Shown: positions 38,587-47,383 of the stretch, in pieces
Layout of the letters: the number at the start of each line of letters is the position of its first letter
Numbering within the stretch: position 1 is the first letter of the stretch
Source: Salinarimonas soli
Lineage (GTDB): Bacteria > Pseudomonadota > Alphaproteobacteria > Rhizobiales > Beijerinckiaceae
Assembly (NCBI RefSeq): GCF_008386575.1
Contig: NZ_VUOA01000018.1
Coordinates: forward strand, 62,001 to 126,000
DNA length: 64,000 nucleotides
Reading direction: 5' to 3'
Notes under the pieces: model-generated
Database searches by the model: none
The model's input: only the letters and a program-made list of their open reading frames with translations
What the model was told of the DNA's origin: nothing
Translations under genes and position numbers: made by a program

Positions 38587-39741
38587 ATGATCCGCGATCC
38601 CGACACCCTCCAGGCCTTCGTCTCGCAGCTCCGCCGCTTCGTCGAGGAGCGCCTCATTCCACGCGAGGCGGAGGTGGCGGAGACCGACCGGATCCCGCCA
38701 GACATCGTCTCCGAGATGCGGGAGATGGGCCTGTTCGGCATGTCGATTCCCGAGGATTTCGGCGGGCTCGGCCTCACCATGGAGGAGGAGGTCACGGTCG
38801 CCTTCGAGTTCGGCCGCACCTCGCCCGCCTTCCGCTCGCTCGTGGGCACCAATAACGGCATCGGCTCGCAGGGCATCGTCATCGACGGCACGCCGGAGCA
38901 GAAGGCCTATTACCTGCCCCGCCTCGCCTCCGGCGAGATCGTTGGCTCCTTCGCGCTCACCGAGCCGGATGTCGGCTCCGACGCGGGCTCTTTGCGCACG
39001 AACGCGCGACGGGTCGACGGCGGCTACGTGATCAACGGCACGAAGCGCTACATCACCAACGCGCCCCATGCGGGCCTCTTCACGGTCTTCGCCCGCACCG
39101 ATCCCGACTCGAAGCACGCGGGCGGCGTGTCGGCCTTCCTCGTCGACGGCGGCACGCCGGGCCTGAAGATCGGCAAGATCGACAAGAAGATGGGCCAGAA
39201 GGGCGCCCACACCGCGGACGTGATCTTCGAGGATTGCTTCGTGCCGGAAAGCGCCCTGCTCGGCGGGCGCGAGAACGTCGGGTTCAAGACGGCCATGAAG
39301 GTTCTCGACCGCGGGCGCCTCCACATCGGCGCGGTCTGCGTCGGCGTCGCCTACCGGCTCATCGAGGAGTCGCTGCGCTACGCCATGGACCGCAAGCAGT
39401 TCGGGCAGCCGATCTCCGAGTTCCAGCTCGTCCAGGCGATGCTGGCCGACAGCCGGACGGAGGCCTATGCCGGCAAGGCGATGGTGCTGGAAACGGCGCG
39501 CCGCAAGGATCTCGGCGAGAACGTCGCCACCGACGCCGCCTGCTGCAAGCTGTTCTGCTCCGAGATGGTGGGCCGCGTCGCCGATCGGGCGGTGCAGATC
39601 CACGGCGGGGCTGGCTACATCGCGGAGTACGCGGTGGAGCGCTTCTATCGCGACGTCCGCCTGTTCCGGATCTACGAGGGCACGAGCCAGATCCAGCAGC
39701 TCGTCATCGCCCGCAACATGGTGAAGGAGGCGCGGGCGTGA
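38587..39741 (+). CDS. Acyl-CoA dehydrogenase
   Basis: 384 aa FAD enzyme. Family signatures FALTEPDVGSDAGSLRT and VQIHGGAGYIAEYAVERFYRDVRLFRIYEGTSQIQQ, in which Glu of YEGTS is the probable catalytic base. It introduces the alpha-beta double bond before the hydratase step. It is eight bases after iclR and upstream of the CoA ligase and TRAP genes, so it belongs to the same pathway. Confidence 0.93.
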   Translation: MIRDPDTLQAFVSQLRRFVEERLIPREAEVAETDRIPPDIVSEMREMGLFGMSIPEDFGGLGLTMEEEVTVAFEFGRTSPAFRSLVGTNNGIGSQGIVIDGTPEQKAYYLPRLASGEIVGSFALTEPDVGSDAGSLRTNARRVDGGYVINGTKRYITNAPHAGLFTVFARTDPDSKHAGGVSAFLVDGGTPGLKIGKIDKKMGQKGAHTADVIFEDCFVPESALLGGRENVGFKTAMKVLDRGRLHIGAVCVGVAYRLIEESLRYAMDRKQFGQPISEFQLVQAMLADSRTEAYAGKAMVLETARRKDLGENVATDAACCKLFCSEMVGRVADRAVQIHGGAGYIAEYAVERFYRDVRLFRIYEGTSQIQQLVIARNMVKEARA

Positions 39742-39760
39742 GCGCGGCACGGCGGATCTC

Positions 39761-39942
39761 CACTTCTCCCTGCCCGCGGGGAGAGGGCTCCGCCCGCGGA
39801 GCGGCGGGCGAAGCGGCGAGGGTGAGGGGGTCTCCTCGCGATCGCTCGACCGTCCACGCCCTCTCACCCTCGCGCTGCCGCGCTCGCCATGAGGCCCGGC
39901 AGGGGGCCTTAGGGCTCTCTCCCCGCCGGGCGGGGAGAGGTG
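39761..39942. repeat. Long imperfect inverted repeat (REP/MITE-like)
   Basis: The outer arms CACTTCTCCCTGCCCGCGGGGAGAGG and CTCTCCCCGCCGGGCGGGGAGAGGTG, with inner arms GGCGAGGGTGAG / CTCACCCTCGC, form a ~180-bp palindrome between the acyl-CoA dehydrogenase and ligase genes. It may form an RNA hairpin that lowers downstream expression. Confidence 0.8.
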
Positions 39943-39955
39943 ACGGAGCCCGCCC

Positions 39956-41506
39956 ATGCCCCTGACCCCCGACGACGTGGCTCATGTCCGGCGCATCGAC
40001 GACATCCCGCGCTTCCAGGCCGCCGCGCAGCCCGGTGCCGTGGCGCTCGTGCAGGGCGAGCGGCGCCTGACCTATGGGACATGGGAAGCCGCGATCTCGG
40101 CCGCGGCGGGGGAGCTCGCCACGCGGGGCCTGCACCCGGGCGACCGCATGATGATCGTCGCGGAGAACGGCGTCGTCCTCGCCACCCTATGCCATGCCGC
40201 CGCCCGGCTCGGCGCCTGGCCCGTGATCCTCAATGCCCGCCTTTCCGCCCGCGAGATCGACACCATCACGGCCCACGCCGAGCCCCGCCTCGTCGCCTTC
40301 GCCACGGATGTCTCTGTGGACGCGGCGGGCCACGCGGAGCGCTTCGCGACGGAGGAGATCCGCTGGCCGGAGCTGCCCGCGTTTCTCCTGACGGAGCCGC
40401 GCGAGGCAAGCCCGGAGCCCGTCCACGACGACCCGAGCCGTGACGTCGCCGCCCTGATCTACACGTCCGGCACCACGGGAACGCCGAAGGGCGTGATGCT
40501 CAGCCATGCGAACCTCCTGCACGTGGCGCGGTTTTCCGGCCATCTGCGGGGCCTGGCGCCGGGGGAGCGGGTGTTCGGCGCGCTCCCCATCAGCCACGTC
40601 TTCGGCCTTGCCTCCGTCTTCCTCGGCACGACGCTCTACGGCGGCACCCTCTATCTCGTGCCGCGGTTCGATCCGGCGGGGGCCCTGCGGCTTCTCGCGG
40701 ACGAGCGGCTCACCGTATTCCAAGGCGTGCCCGCGATGTTCGCGCGCCTCGTCGAGCATGCCGACGCCGCGGGCGTGCCCGTCCAAGCGCCGGCTCTGCG
40801 CTACGCCTCGGCCGGCGGCTCGCCCCTCGATCTCGCGCTAAAGGCTCGCACGGAGGAGCGCTTGGGCGTCGTCCTGCACAACGGCTACGGCATGACGGAG
40901 CTCTCGCCCACCGTCGCCCAGACCCGCATGGACGCCCCGCGCACCGACGACAGCGTCGGCCCGGCGATCCCCGGACTCGAGATCCGCATCGTGTCGGCGG
41001 ACGGCGAGCCGCTGCCCCCGGGTGCCGTCGGCACGCTCCAGGTCCGCGGGCCGACCGTGATGCTCGGCTATTATCGCAACCCGGCCGAGACGGCGCGAGT
41101 GCTCTCCCCCGAGGGTTGGCTCGACACCGGGGATCTCGCCCGCATCGAGGCGGACGGGTCGCTGTTCATCGTGGGACGGGCGAAGGAGCTCATCATCCGC
41201 TCAGGGTTCAACGTCTACCCGGAAGAGGTCGAGGGCGTGATCGGTGCCCATCCGGACGTGACCCTGTGCGCCGTCGTCGGGCGACGCGCCGCCGACGGCA
41301 ACGAGGAGGTGGTCGCCTTCGTGCAGACCCGCCCCGGTGCCGCTTTCGAGGAGGCCGCTCTCCAGGCCTGGTGCGAGGAGCGCCTTGCGCCCTACAAGCG
41401 CCCGACCTGCATCGTCTGGCTCGACACGCTGCCGGCCTCCAGCACGGGAAAGATCCAGAAGGCTCCCTTGCGCGAGCGGGCGGCGGGCATGGAGGCGGGG
41501 GCATGA
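39956..41506 (+). CDS. Acyl-CoA synthetase/CoA ligase (AMP-forming)
   Basis: 516 aa. AMP-binding motif LIYTSGTTGTPKGVMLSHANL near 165-185, then NGYGMTELSPT, GWLDTGDLA and the C-terminal catalytic Lys in SSTGKIQKAPLR. Activates an imported carboxylic acid to its CoA ester. The preceding 215 bases hold a palindrome, so its translation may be modulated separately from the dehydrogenase. Overlaps the transporter gene by four bases. Confidence 0.93.
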   Translation: MPLTPDDVAHVRRIDDIPRFQAAAQPGAVALVQGERRLTYGTWEAAISAAAGELATRGLHPGDRMMIVAENGVVLATLCHAAARLGAWPVILNARLSAREIDTITAHAEPRLVAFATDVSVDAAGHAERFATEEIRWPELPAFLLTEPREASPEPVHDDPSRDVAALIYTSGTTGTPKGVMLSHANLLHVARFSGHLRGLAPGERVFGALPISHVFGLASVFLGTTLYGGTLYLVPRFDPAGALRLLADERLTVFQGVPAMFARLVEHADAAGVPVQAPALRYASAGGSPLDLALKARTEERLGVVLHNGYGMTELSPTVAQTRMDAPRTDDSVGPAIPGLEIRIVSADGEPLPPGAVGTLQVRGPTVMLGYYRNPAETARVLSPEGWLDTGDLARIEADGSLFIVGRAKELIIRSGFNVYPEEVEGVIGAHPDVTLCAVVGRRAADGNEEVVAFVQTRPGAAFEEAALQAWCEERLAPYKRPTCIVWLDTLPASSTGKIQKAPLRERAAGMEAGA

Positions 41507-43509
41507 GCACCGACATCGCGGCCGCCGAGGCGCGCGGCGACATGATGGCCGAGGAGCTGGCCTATCGCCGGCTGCCGCGCGCCATCGAGCTCCTGTTCGC
41601 CGCGCTCACGGTCTTCGGCACCGTGATGGTGCTGAACCAGATGGCGAACCTGCAGTTCTTCGCCGGGATCACCATCCTGGAGAACCGCTACCTCTTCCTC
41701 CTCGCCGCCTTCTTCCTCGGTCTCGTCTTCCTCGCCTATCCGGCCCGTCCCGCCACGATGCGCGACGTGCCCTCCTGGATCGACTGGGTTTTGTTCGCCC
41801 TGAGCGCCGCGGTGCCGATCTGGTTCGCGGTGAACGCCGAGCGGGCCCTTAACGGCGGCTGGGAATATGCGGCGCCCGTCGAGGCGCAGGTCATGGCGGG
41901 CATTCTCGTGCTTCTCGTCATCGAGGCGACGCGCCGGGCCGGCGGGCTGGTGCTCGCCTGCGTGGTGGCCCTCGTCGCGCTCTATCCCGTGGTCGCCGAC
42001 AAGATGCCCGGGCCGATCGCCGGCCTCGCCCAGCCGCTCACGACGACGGTGACGAACCACATCCTCTCCAACGAGAGCGCCTTCGGCATCCCGATGCGGG
42101 CTTTCGGCGAACTCGTCGTCGGGTTCATCATCTTCGGCGTGGCGCTCAACTACACGGGCGGCGGCAAGTTCTTCAACGACGTCGCCTTCGCCCTGGTCGG
42201 CCGGTTTCGTGGCGGGGCCGCGCAGGTCGGCGTGATCTCGTCGGGCCTCCAGGGCTCGATCTCGGGCTCGGTGATCTCCAACGTGATCTCGTCGGGCGTC
42301 GTGACGATCCCGGCCATGATGCGCACCGGTTTCGAGCGGCGCTACGCGGCGGGCGTCGAGGCGGTCGCCTCCACGGGCGGCGTGCTGATGCCCCCGGTCA
42401 TGGGCTCGACGGCCTTCGTCATGGCAGGCTTCCTCGGCACGCCCTACTCGAACATCGCGGTCGCGGCGGCGGTGCCGGCGCTCCTGTTCTATTTCGGCCT
42501 CGCCATGCAGATCGACGCCTACGCGGCGCGGCGGGGGCTGAAGGGCCTGCCCGCGAGCGAGCTGCCGAGCCTCGGCCAAACCTTCAAGGAGGGCTGGACC
42601 TACATCGTCGTCTTCGCCGTGCTGGCCTACTTCCTCCTGGCTGAAAGCGACGAGGCGCTGGCGCCGTTCTACGCCACGGCCGTGCTCTTCGTGGTGAACC
42701 AGTTCGACCCCCGGCACCGTTTCACCCCAGCGAAGTTCCTCGCCTTCCTCACCGCCTGCGGCCGGTCGCTCGCCGAGCTCATCGCCATCCTGCTCGGCGT
42801 CGGCCTCATCGTCGGCGCGTTCTCGGTGACCGGGCTTGCCGGCACGCTCGCGAACGATCTCGTGTTCCTGGCCGGCAACAAGGTGTTGGCGCTGCTCGTC
42901 ATGGGCGCCCTCACGAGCTTCGTCTTCGGCATGGGGATGACGGCGACCGCCTGCTACATCTTCCTCGCCATCACCCTCGCGCCGGCGCTGACGAAAGCCG
43001 GCCTCGATCCCATGGCCGTGCACCTCTTCATCTTCTACTGGGGCATGGTCTCCTTCATCACGCCGCCCGTAGCGCTTGGCTCCTTCGCCGCCGCGACGAT
43101 CGCGCGAGCCAATCCCTTCCAAGTCGGCCTGGTCTCGATGCGCCTCGGATCGGTGATCTACATCGTGCCGTTCCTCTTCGTCCTGAACCCCGCCCTGATC
43201 CTGAAGGGCACGCCCTTCGAGATCGCCGAGGCGATCGTGACGGCGGCGGTCGGGATCGTGCTCATCTGCGCCGCGCTCCAGGGCTATCTGCTCGGCATCG
43301 GCCGCATCCCGGACGGGTTCGGGGGCGCCGCGATCCGTCTCGCGCTGGCCTTCGCGGGCCTGTGCATCGCGCTCCCGAGCGACAGGGTCTTCGGGCTCGA
43401 CCACGCGCATTGGCAGCTCGTCGCGGTCGGCGCCGCCGTGGCCGGGATCGCCGCCTTTCTCATCCGGCGGATGGACGCACGCCAAGCCCCCGCCGTCCGC
43501 GCGACCTGA
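41503..43509 (+). CDS. TRAP transporter fused permease, TAXI type
   Basis: 668 aa, about 17-19 transmembrane helices. It shows the DctQ-like small-subunit part near the N-terminus, then the DctM-like large subunit (FGIPMRAFGELVVGFIIFGVALNYTGGGKFF, GSISGSVISNVISSGVVTIPAMM, STGGVLMPPVMGSTAFVMA). Uses a sodium or proton gradient with the TAXI binding protein encoded next to import a carboxylate. Substrate is probably that of the adjacent CoA ligase. Confidence 0.93.
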   Translation: MSTDIAAAEARGDMMAEELAYRRLPRAIELLFAALTVFGTVMVLNQMANLQFFAGITILENRYLFLLAAFFLGLVFLAYPARPATMRDVPSWIDWVLFALSAAVPIWFAVNAERALNGGWEYAAPVEAQVMAGILVLLVIEATRRAGGLVLACVVALVALYPVVADKMPGPIAGLAQPLTTTVTNHILSNESAFGIPMRAFGELVVGFIIFGVALNYTGGGKFFNDVAFALVGRFRGGAAQVGVISSGLQGSISGSVISNVISSGVVTIPAMMRTGFERRYAAGVEAVASTGGVLMPPVMGSTAFVMAGFLGTPYSNIAVAAAVPALLFYFGLAMQIDAYAARRGLKGLPASELPSLGQTFKEGWTYIVVFAVLAYFLLAESDEALAPFYATAVLFVVNQFDPRHRFTPAKFLAFLTACGRSLAELIAILLGVGLIVGAFSVTGLAGTLANDLVFLAGNKVLALLVMGALTSFVFGMGMTATACYIFLAITLAPALTKAGLDPMAVHLFIFYWGMVSFITPPVALGSFAAATIARANPFQVGLVSMRLGSVIYIVPFLFVLNPALILKGTPFEIAEAIVTAAVGIVLICAALQGYLLGIGRIPDGFGGAAIRLALAFAGLCIALPSDRVFGLDHAHWQLVAVGAAVAGIAAFLIRRMDARQAPAVRAT

Positions 43510-43541
43510 CTGACGAACAAGAAGCACACGGAGGAACGCCT

Positions 43542-44705
43542 ATGACCGATCTCACCCGCCGCGCAGCGCTTGGCCTCCTCGGCAGCGCCGCGCTCCTGCC
43601 CGGCCGCGCCATGGCGCAGGGGACGAGCGGCCTGCCCGAAACGATCTCCTGGACCGCCTACGACGTCGGCTCCGGCAGCTACAACCAGGGCGTCGCCGTC
43701 GGCAACGCGATCAAGACGAAGCTCGGCGCCAACCTGCGCCTCCTGCCCGGGCGCAACGACGTGGCGCGCCTCGTGCCGCTCAAGGCCGGCCAGGCCATGT
43801 TCTCGGCGAACGGGGTCGCGGGCGCCTATTTCGCGCAGGAGGGCATGTTCGACTTCAACACGAAGGAGTGGGGCCCCCAGCCCGTGCGCGCCATCATCAT
43901 GAACAACGGCGACGCGCTCCTCTCCCTCGTCACCGCGAAGGACGCCAAGATCCAGACCTACGCCGACCTCAAGGGCAAGCGGGTGGCCTGGGTGCACGCG
44001 GCCGATTCGCTCAACATCGGCACCGAAGCCTGCATGGCTTTCGGCGGCGTGACCTGGAACGACGTGCAGAAGGTCGAATTCCCGGGCTTCGGCACCTCGA
44101 TGCAGGCGCTCCTCGCCGGCCGGGTCGACGCCGCCTTCGCCTCGTCGATCTCGGGGCCGCTCTACCAGCTCGAGTCCTCGCCCCGCGGCATCCACTTTCC
44201 GCCCATGCCGCACGGGGACAAGGAGGGTTGGGACCGCCTGCACAAGAAGGCGCCCTACTTCGTGCGCGCCATGGGCCGCGAGGGCGCCGGGATCACGACG
44301 GACAAGCCCGTCGAGGCCGGGTCCTACCCGTTCCCGATCCTCATGACCCTCGGCGGCATCGCCGACCCCGTGGCCTACGGCATGGCCAAGGCGATGGTCG
44401 AGCTCTTCCCCGATTACAAGGACGCGGCGCCCGGCAATACGGGATGGGACATCAAGCGGCAGGAATTCTCCTGGGTGGTGCCCTACCACGAGGGCGCGGT
44501 GCGCTACTTCAAGGAGATCAAGGCCTGGACCGATGCGCACGAGGCCAACAACCAGACGCTGATCAAGCGCCAGGGCGTGCTGATGGACGCCTGGAAGGCC
44601 TTCGCCGCCTCCGCTCCCGCCGACGAGGCCGCGTTCAAGACGGGTTGGACGAAGGCGCGCGCCGACGCGCTGCAGGCGGCCGGCATGGAGCCGGTCTGGA
44701 GCTAG
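43542..44705 (+). CDS. TAXI-family TRAP substrate-binding protein
   Basis: 387 aa with Tat-like signal (TRRAALGLLGSAALLPGRAMAQ). The fold signature ISWTAYDVGSGSYNQGVAVGNAIKTKLG and GKRVAWVHAADSLNIGTEACMAFGG matches the TAXI group. It captures substrate in the periplasm and hands it to the fused permease encoded 32 bases upstream. GGAGG lies 7 bases before the ATG. Confidence 0.93.
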   Translation: MTDLTRRAALGLLGSAALLPGRAMAQGTSGLPETISWTAYDVGSGSYNQGVAVGNAIKTKLGANLRLLPGRNDVARLVPLKAGQAMFSANGVAGAYFAQEGMFDFNTKEWGPQPVRAIIMNNGDALLSLVTAKDAKIQTYADLKGKRVAWVHAADSLNIGTEACMAFGGVTWNDVQKVEFPGFGTSMQALLAGRVDAAFASSISGPLYQLESSPRGIHFPPMPHGDKEGWDRLHKKAPYFVRAMGREGAGITTDKPVEAGSYPFPILMTLGGIADPVAYGMAKAMVELFPDYKDAAPGNTGWDIKRQEFSWVVPYHEGAVRYFKEIKAWTDAHEANNQTLIKRQGVLMDAWKAFAASAPADEAAFKTGWTKARADALQAAGMEPVWS

Positions 44706-44848
44706 GCCCGCCGCTCCGGCGGCGCCTGTCGCCCCGGGGTGACCAAGGGATATGGGCCAACCCTGTTCCGTCATGGTCGGCCCACGGCCGGCCATGACAC
44801 CGGGCGAGGCGTCGGGTAAACCCTCCGGCAGCGATATCCACCCCGGTC

Positions 44849-44874
44849 CCTCTCCTGCCTGGGAGAGGGGGGAG
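44849..44874. repeat. CTCTCCC/GGGAGAG palindrome
   Basis: CCCTCTCCTGCCTGGGAGAGGGG between the TAXI gene and the dipeptidase gene. A short member of the same palindrome family as 39761-39942. Confidence 0.65.
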
Positions 44875-44885
44875 CCCACGATTCG

Positions 44886-45947
44886 ATGCCCGCACCTCTC
44901 CCCATCTTCGACGGCCACAACGACCTCCTGCTGCGCCTCTACCGCAAGGACCCGGCGCATGCCGTGCGCATCTTCCTCGAGGGCGACGGGGCTGGGCATC
45001 TCGACCTGCCGCGGATGCGCCGCGGCGGCTTCGCAGGCGGATTCTTCGCGATCTTCGTGCCCGAGCCGGACGACGATCCGCGCGCCGACGACCGGATGGT
45101 CAACGCAGCCTACGACCTGCCCCTGCCAACGCCCCTGGAGCGCTCCTACGCCCAAGGTGCGACGCTCACCATGGCGGCGATCCTCCTCCAGGTGGAGCGC
45201 GAGTCGCGCGGCGCGGTGCGGATCTGCCGCGCGCCGGCCGATCTCGACGCCTGCCGCGACAGCGGCGCGCTCGCCGCCATCCTCCATGTCGAGGGCGCGG
45301 AGGCCATCGATCCGAACCTCCACATGCTCGAGGTGCTCCACGCGGCGGGACTGCGCTCGCTCGGCCCGGTCTGGAGCCGCAACAACATCTTCGGCAACGG
45401 CGTGCCGTTCCGCTTCCCGAGCACGGGCGACATCGGCCCGGGCCTCACCGATCACGGCCGGGCGCTGGTGCGCCGCTGCAACCGGCTCGGCATCATGGTG
45501 GACCTCTCGCACCTCACGGAGGCCGGCTTCTGGGACGTGGCGCGGATCTCCGACGCGCCCCTCGTGGCGACCCATTCCAACGCGCACGCGGTCAGCCCCC
45601 ATTCGCGCAACCTGACCGACCGCCAGCTCGACGCCATCGCCGAGAGCCGGGGCATGGTCGGCGTCAACTTCGCCACGAGCTTCATCCGCCCCGACGGGCG
45701 CAAGGACGCCAGGACGTCCCTCGACGAGCTGCTGCGCCATTTCGACCATCTCATCGAGCGTCTCGGCGTCGACGGCGTGGGGCTCGGCTCCGACTTCGAC
45801 GGCGCGACCGTGCCGCAGGCGATCGGCGACGTGACGGGCCTGCCGCGCCTCGTCGACGCCATGCGCCGCCACGGCTACGACGACGCCACCGTGCGCAAGC
45901 TGGCCTACGAGAACTGGGTGGGGCTCCTCAAGCGGACCTGGGCCTGA
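44886..45947 (+). CDS. Membrane dipeptidase (renal dipeptidase family M19)
   Basis: 353 aa. Zinc ligands: FDGHND near 9-14, HVEGAEAI (Glu near 136), THSNAHAV and SPHSRNLTD; substrate region GLGSDFDGA near 298. It hydrolyses dipeptides, often with a D-residue. No signal peptide is seen, so it is probably cytoplasmic, although relatives vary. Downstream of a TRAP system but separated from it by a palindrome, so a link to that pathway is uncertain. Confidence 0.92.
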   Translation: MPAPLPIFDGHNDLLLRLYRKDPAHAVRIFLEGDGAGHLDLPRMRRGGFAGGFFAIFVPEPDDDPRADDRMVNAAYDLPLPTPLERSYAQGATLTMAAILLQVERESRGAVRICRAPADLDACRDSGALAAILHVEGAEAIDPNLHMLEVLHAAGLRSLGPVWSRNNIFGNGVPFRFPSTGDIGPGLTDHGRALVRRCNRLGIMVDLSHLTEAGFWDVARISDAPLVATHSNAHAVSPHSRNLTDRQLDAIAESRGMVGVNFATSFIRPDGRKDARTSLDELLRHFDHLIERLGVDGVGLGSDFDGATVPQAIGDVTGLPRLVDAMRRHGYDDATVRKLAYENWVGLLKRTWA

Positions 45948-46066
45948 GGCTCGCACTCGCCGACCCGGGACGGCGCGCGCCTGCGTGAAACCGGCCTTGG
46001 GCGCTTGCGCCTCTTTGACCTCCGGGCATCCGCCCACATATGGTGAGCACCCGACACCGGAGAGGA

Positions 46067-46090
46067 AGGGCGCCCCGCACGGTGCGCCCT
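46067..46090 (+). promoter_or_regulatory. Hairpin just before the CNNM/CorC-type gene
   Basis: AGGGCGC and GCGCCCT form a 7-bp stem with a 10-nt loop, ending 8 bases before the GTG start at 46098. It could cover the ribosome-binding region. Confidence 0.4.
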
Positions 46091-46097
46091 CGTATCT

Positions 46098-47381
46098 GTG
46101 ACCGAGCTCATCATTGCGCTGGCCCTGATCGGGCTCAACGGGCTTTTCGCATTGTCCGAACTCGCGATCGTCTCGGCCCGAAAGCCGAGGCTTCGGACGA
46201 TGGCCGAGGGGGGCCGCTCGGGCGCGGCGGCGGCGCTGGCGCTCGCCGAGGATCCAGGGCGTTTCCTGTCGACGGTCCAAATCGGCATCACGTTGATCGG
46301 CATCCTGGCGGGTGCCTTCTCGGGCGCCGCCCTGAGCCGGCGCCTCGACGCGATCCTCGAGGCCTACGGGGTGCCGGTGAGCGTCTCCGAGCCGCTGGCC
46401 TATGTTCTCGTGATCGGGGCCATCACCTACCTCTCCGTGATCATCGGCGAGCTCGTCCCCAAGAACCTCGCGCTCAGGAACGCCGAGGGGATCGCCTGCG
46501 CGGTCGCGCCGCTCATGACGCTCGTCTCGCGCGTCGCCGGCCCGGTCGTATGGGTGCTGGACGCCTCCACGAAGCTCATCTTCCGCATGTTTCGCGTCAA
46601 CACCGAGCCTGAAGCTCCGGTCACCGAGCAGGATATCAAGACTCTGGTCGCGGAGGCCGAGACGGCAGGGGTCATCGAGACCGACGAGCGCGAGATGATC
46701 GCGGGCGTCATGCGGCTCGCCGATCGGGCGGTGCGGGGCATCATGACCCCGCGCACCGACGTCGAGTGGATCGACATCGGCGAGCCGGACGACAGGATCC
46801 GCGCGGCGCTTCTGGCGACGAGCCATTCCCGGCTGCCCGTCGCGGACGGCGCGGCCGACAACATGATCGGGATCGTCCAGGTGCGCGAGCTCCTGGCGCC
46901 GCTGCTGCGCGGCGACGAGCCGAACCTGCGCGCGCTGGTGCGCCCCGCGCTCGTCATCCCCGACACGGTCGACGCCCTCGACGCCCTGGCGGAGCTGCGG
47001 GGAGCCGCCGTTCCGATGGCGCTCGTCCATGACGAGTACGGGCATTTCGAGGGCATCGTCACCCCAGCCGACATTCTCGACGCCATCGCGGGCGCCTTCC
47101 GCTCCGACGCGCCCGACGCGAGCGAGCCCGAGGCGGTGCGGCGCGAGGACGGGTCCTGGCTTCTCGCCGGCTGGATGCCCGCCGACGAGATGGCGGACAA
47201 GCTCAACATCCCCCTGCCCGAGCACCGGGATTACGAGACCGTGGCGGGGCTGGTGCTCAGCGCCTTCGAGCGCATGCCCCTCACGGGCGAGGTGGTCGAG
47301 GCGCATGGCTGGCGCTTCGAGGTCGCGGACCTCGACGGCCGGCGGATCGACAAGGTGCTCGCAAGCCGCGTCGCGGCCTGA
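46098..47381 (+). CDS. CNNM/CorC-type membrane protein (hemolysin-family, DUF21-CBS-CorC_HlyC)
   Basis: 427 aa, GTG start. A DUF21 membrane domain with four hydrophobic segments in 1-165 (GLNGLFALSELAIVSARK, VGITLIGI-like, YLSVIIGELVPKNLALR), a CBS pair (RGIMTPRTDVEWIDI..., LVHDEYGHFEGIVTPADIL) and a C-terminal CorC_HlyC domain. Relatives export magnesium or cobalt. 'Hemolysin' is only a historical name. Confidence 0.93.
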   Translation: MTELIIALALIGLNGLFALSELAIVSARKPRLRTMAEGGRSGAAAALALAEDPGRFLSTVQIGITLIGILAGAFSGAALSRRLDAILEAYGVPVSVSEPLAYVLVIGAITYLSVIIGELVPKNLALRNAEGIACAVAPLMTLVSRVAGPVVWVLDASTKLIFRMFRVNTEPEAPVTEQDIKTLVAEAETAGVIETDEREMIAGVMRLADRAVRGIMTPRTDVEWIDIGEPDDRIRAALLATSHSRLPVADGAADNMIGIVQVRELLAPLLRGDEPNLRALVRPALVIPDTVDALDALAELRGAAVPMALVHDEYGHFEGIVTPADILDAIAGAFRSDAPDASEPEAVRREDGSWLLAGWMPADEMADKLNIPLPEHRDYETVAGLVLSAFERMPLTGEVVEAHGWRFEVADLDGRRIDKVLASRVAA

Positions 47382-47383
47382 CC

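Noticed and set aside
41392-43527. Minus-strand open frame of 711 codons opposite the TRAP permease
   Set aside because: Composition is charged and low-complexity, typical of a shadow; the plus strand encodes a clear membrane protein.
43284-47306. Very long minus-strand open frame (1340 codons) across the TAXI, dipeptidase and CNNM/CorC genes
   Set aside because: It is the antisense shadow of well-supported plus-strand genes in GC-rich DNA, with His/Arg/Gly-rich composition and no domain.
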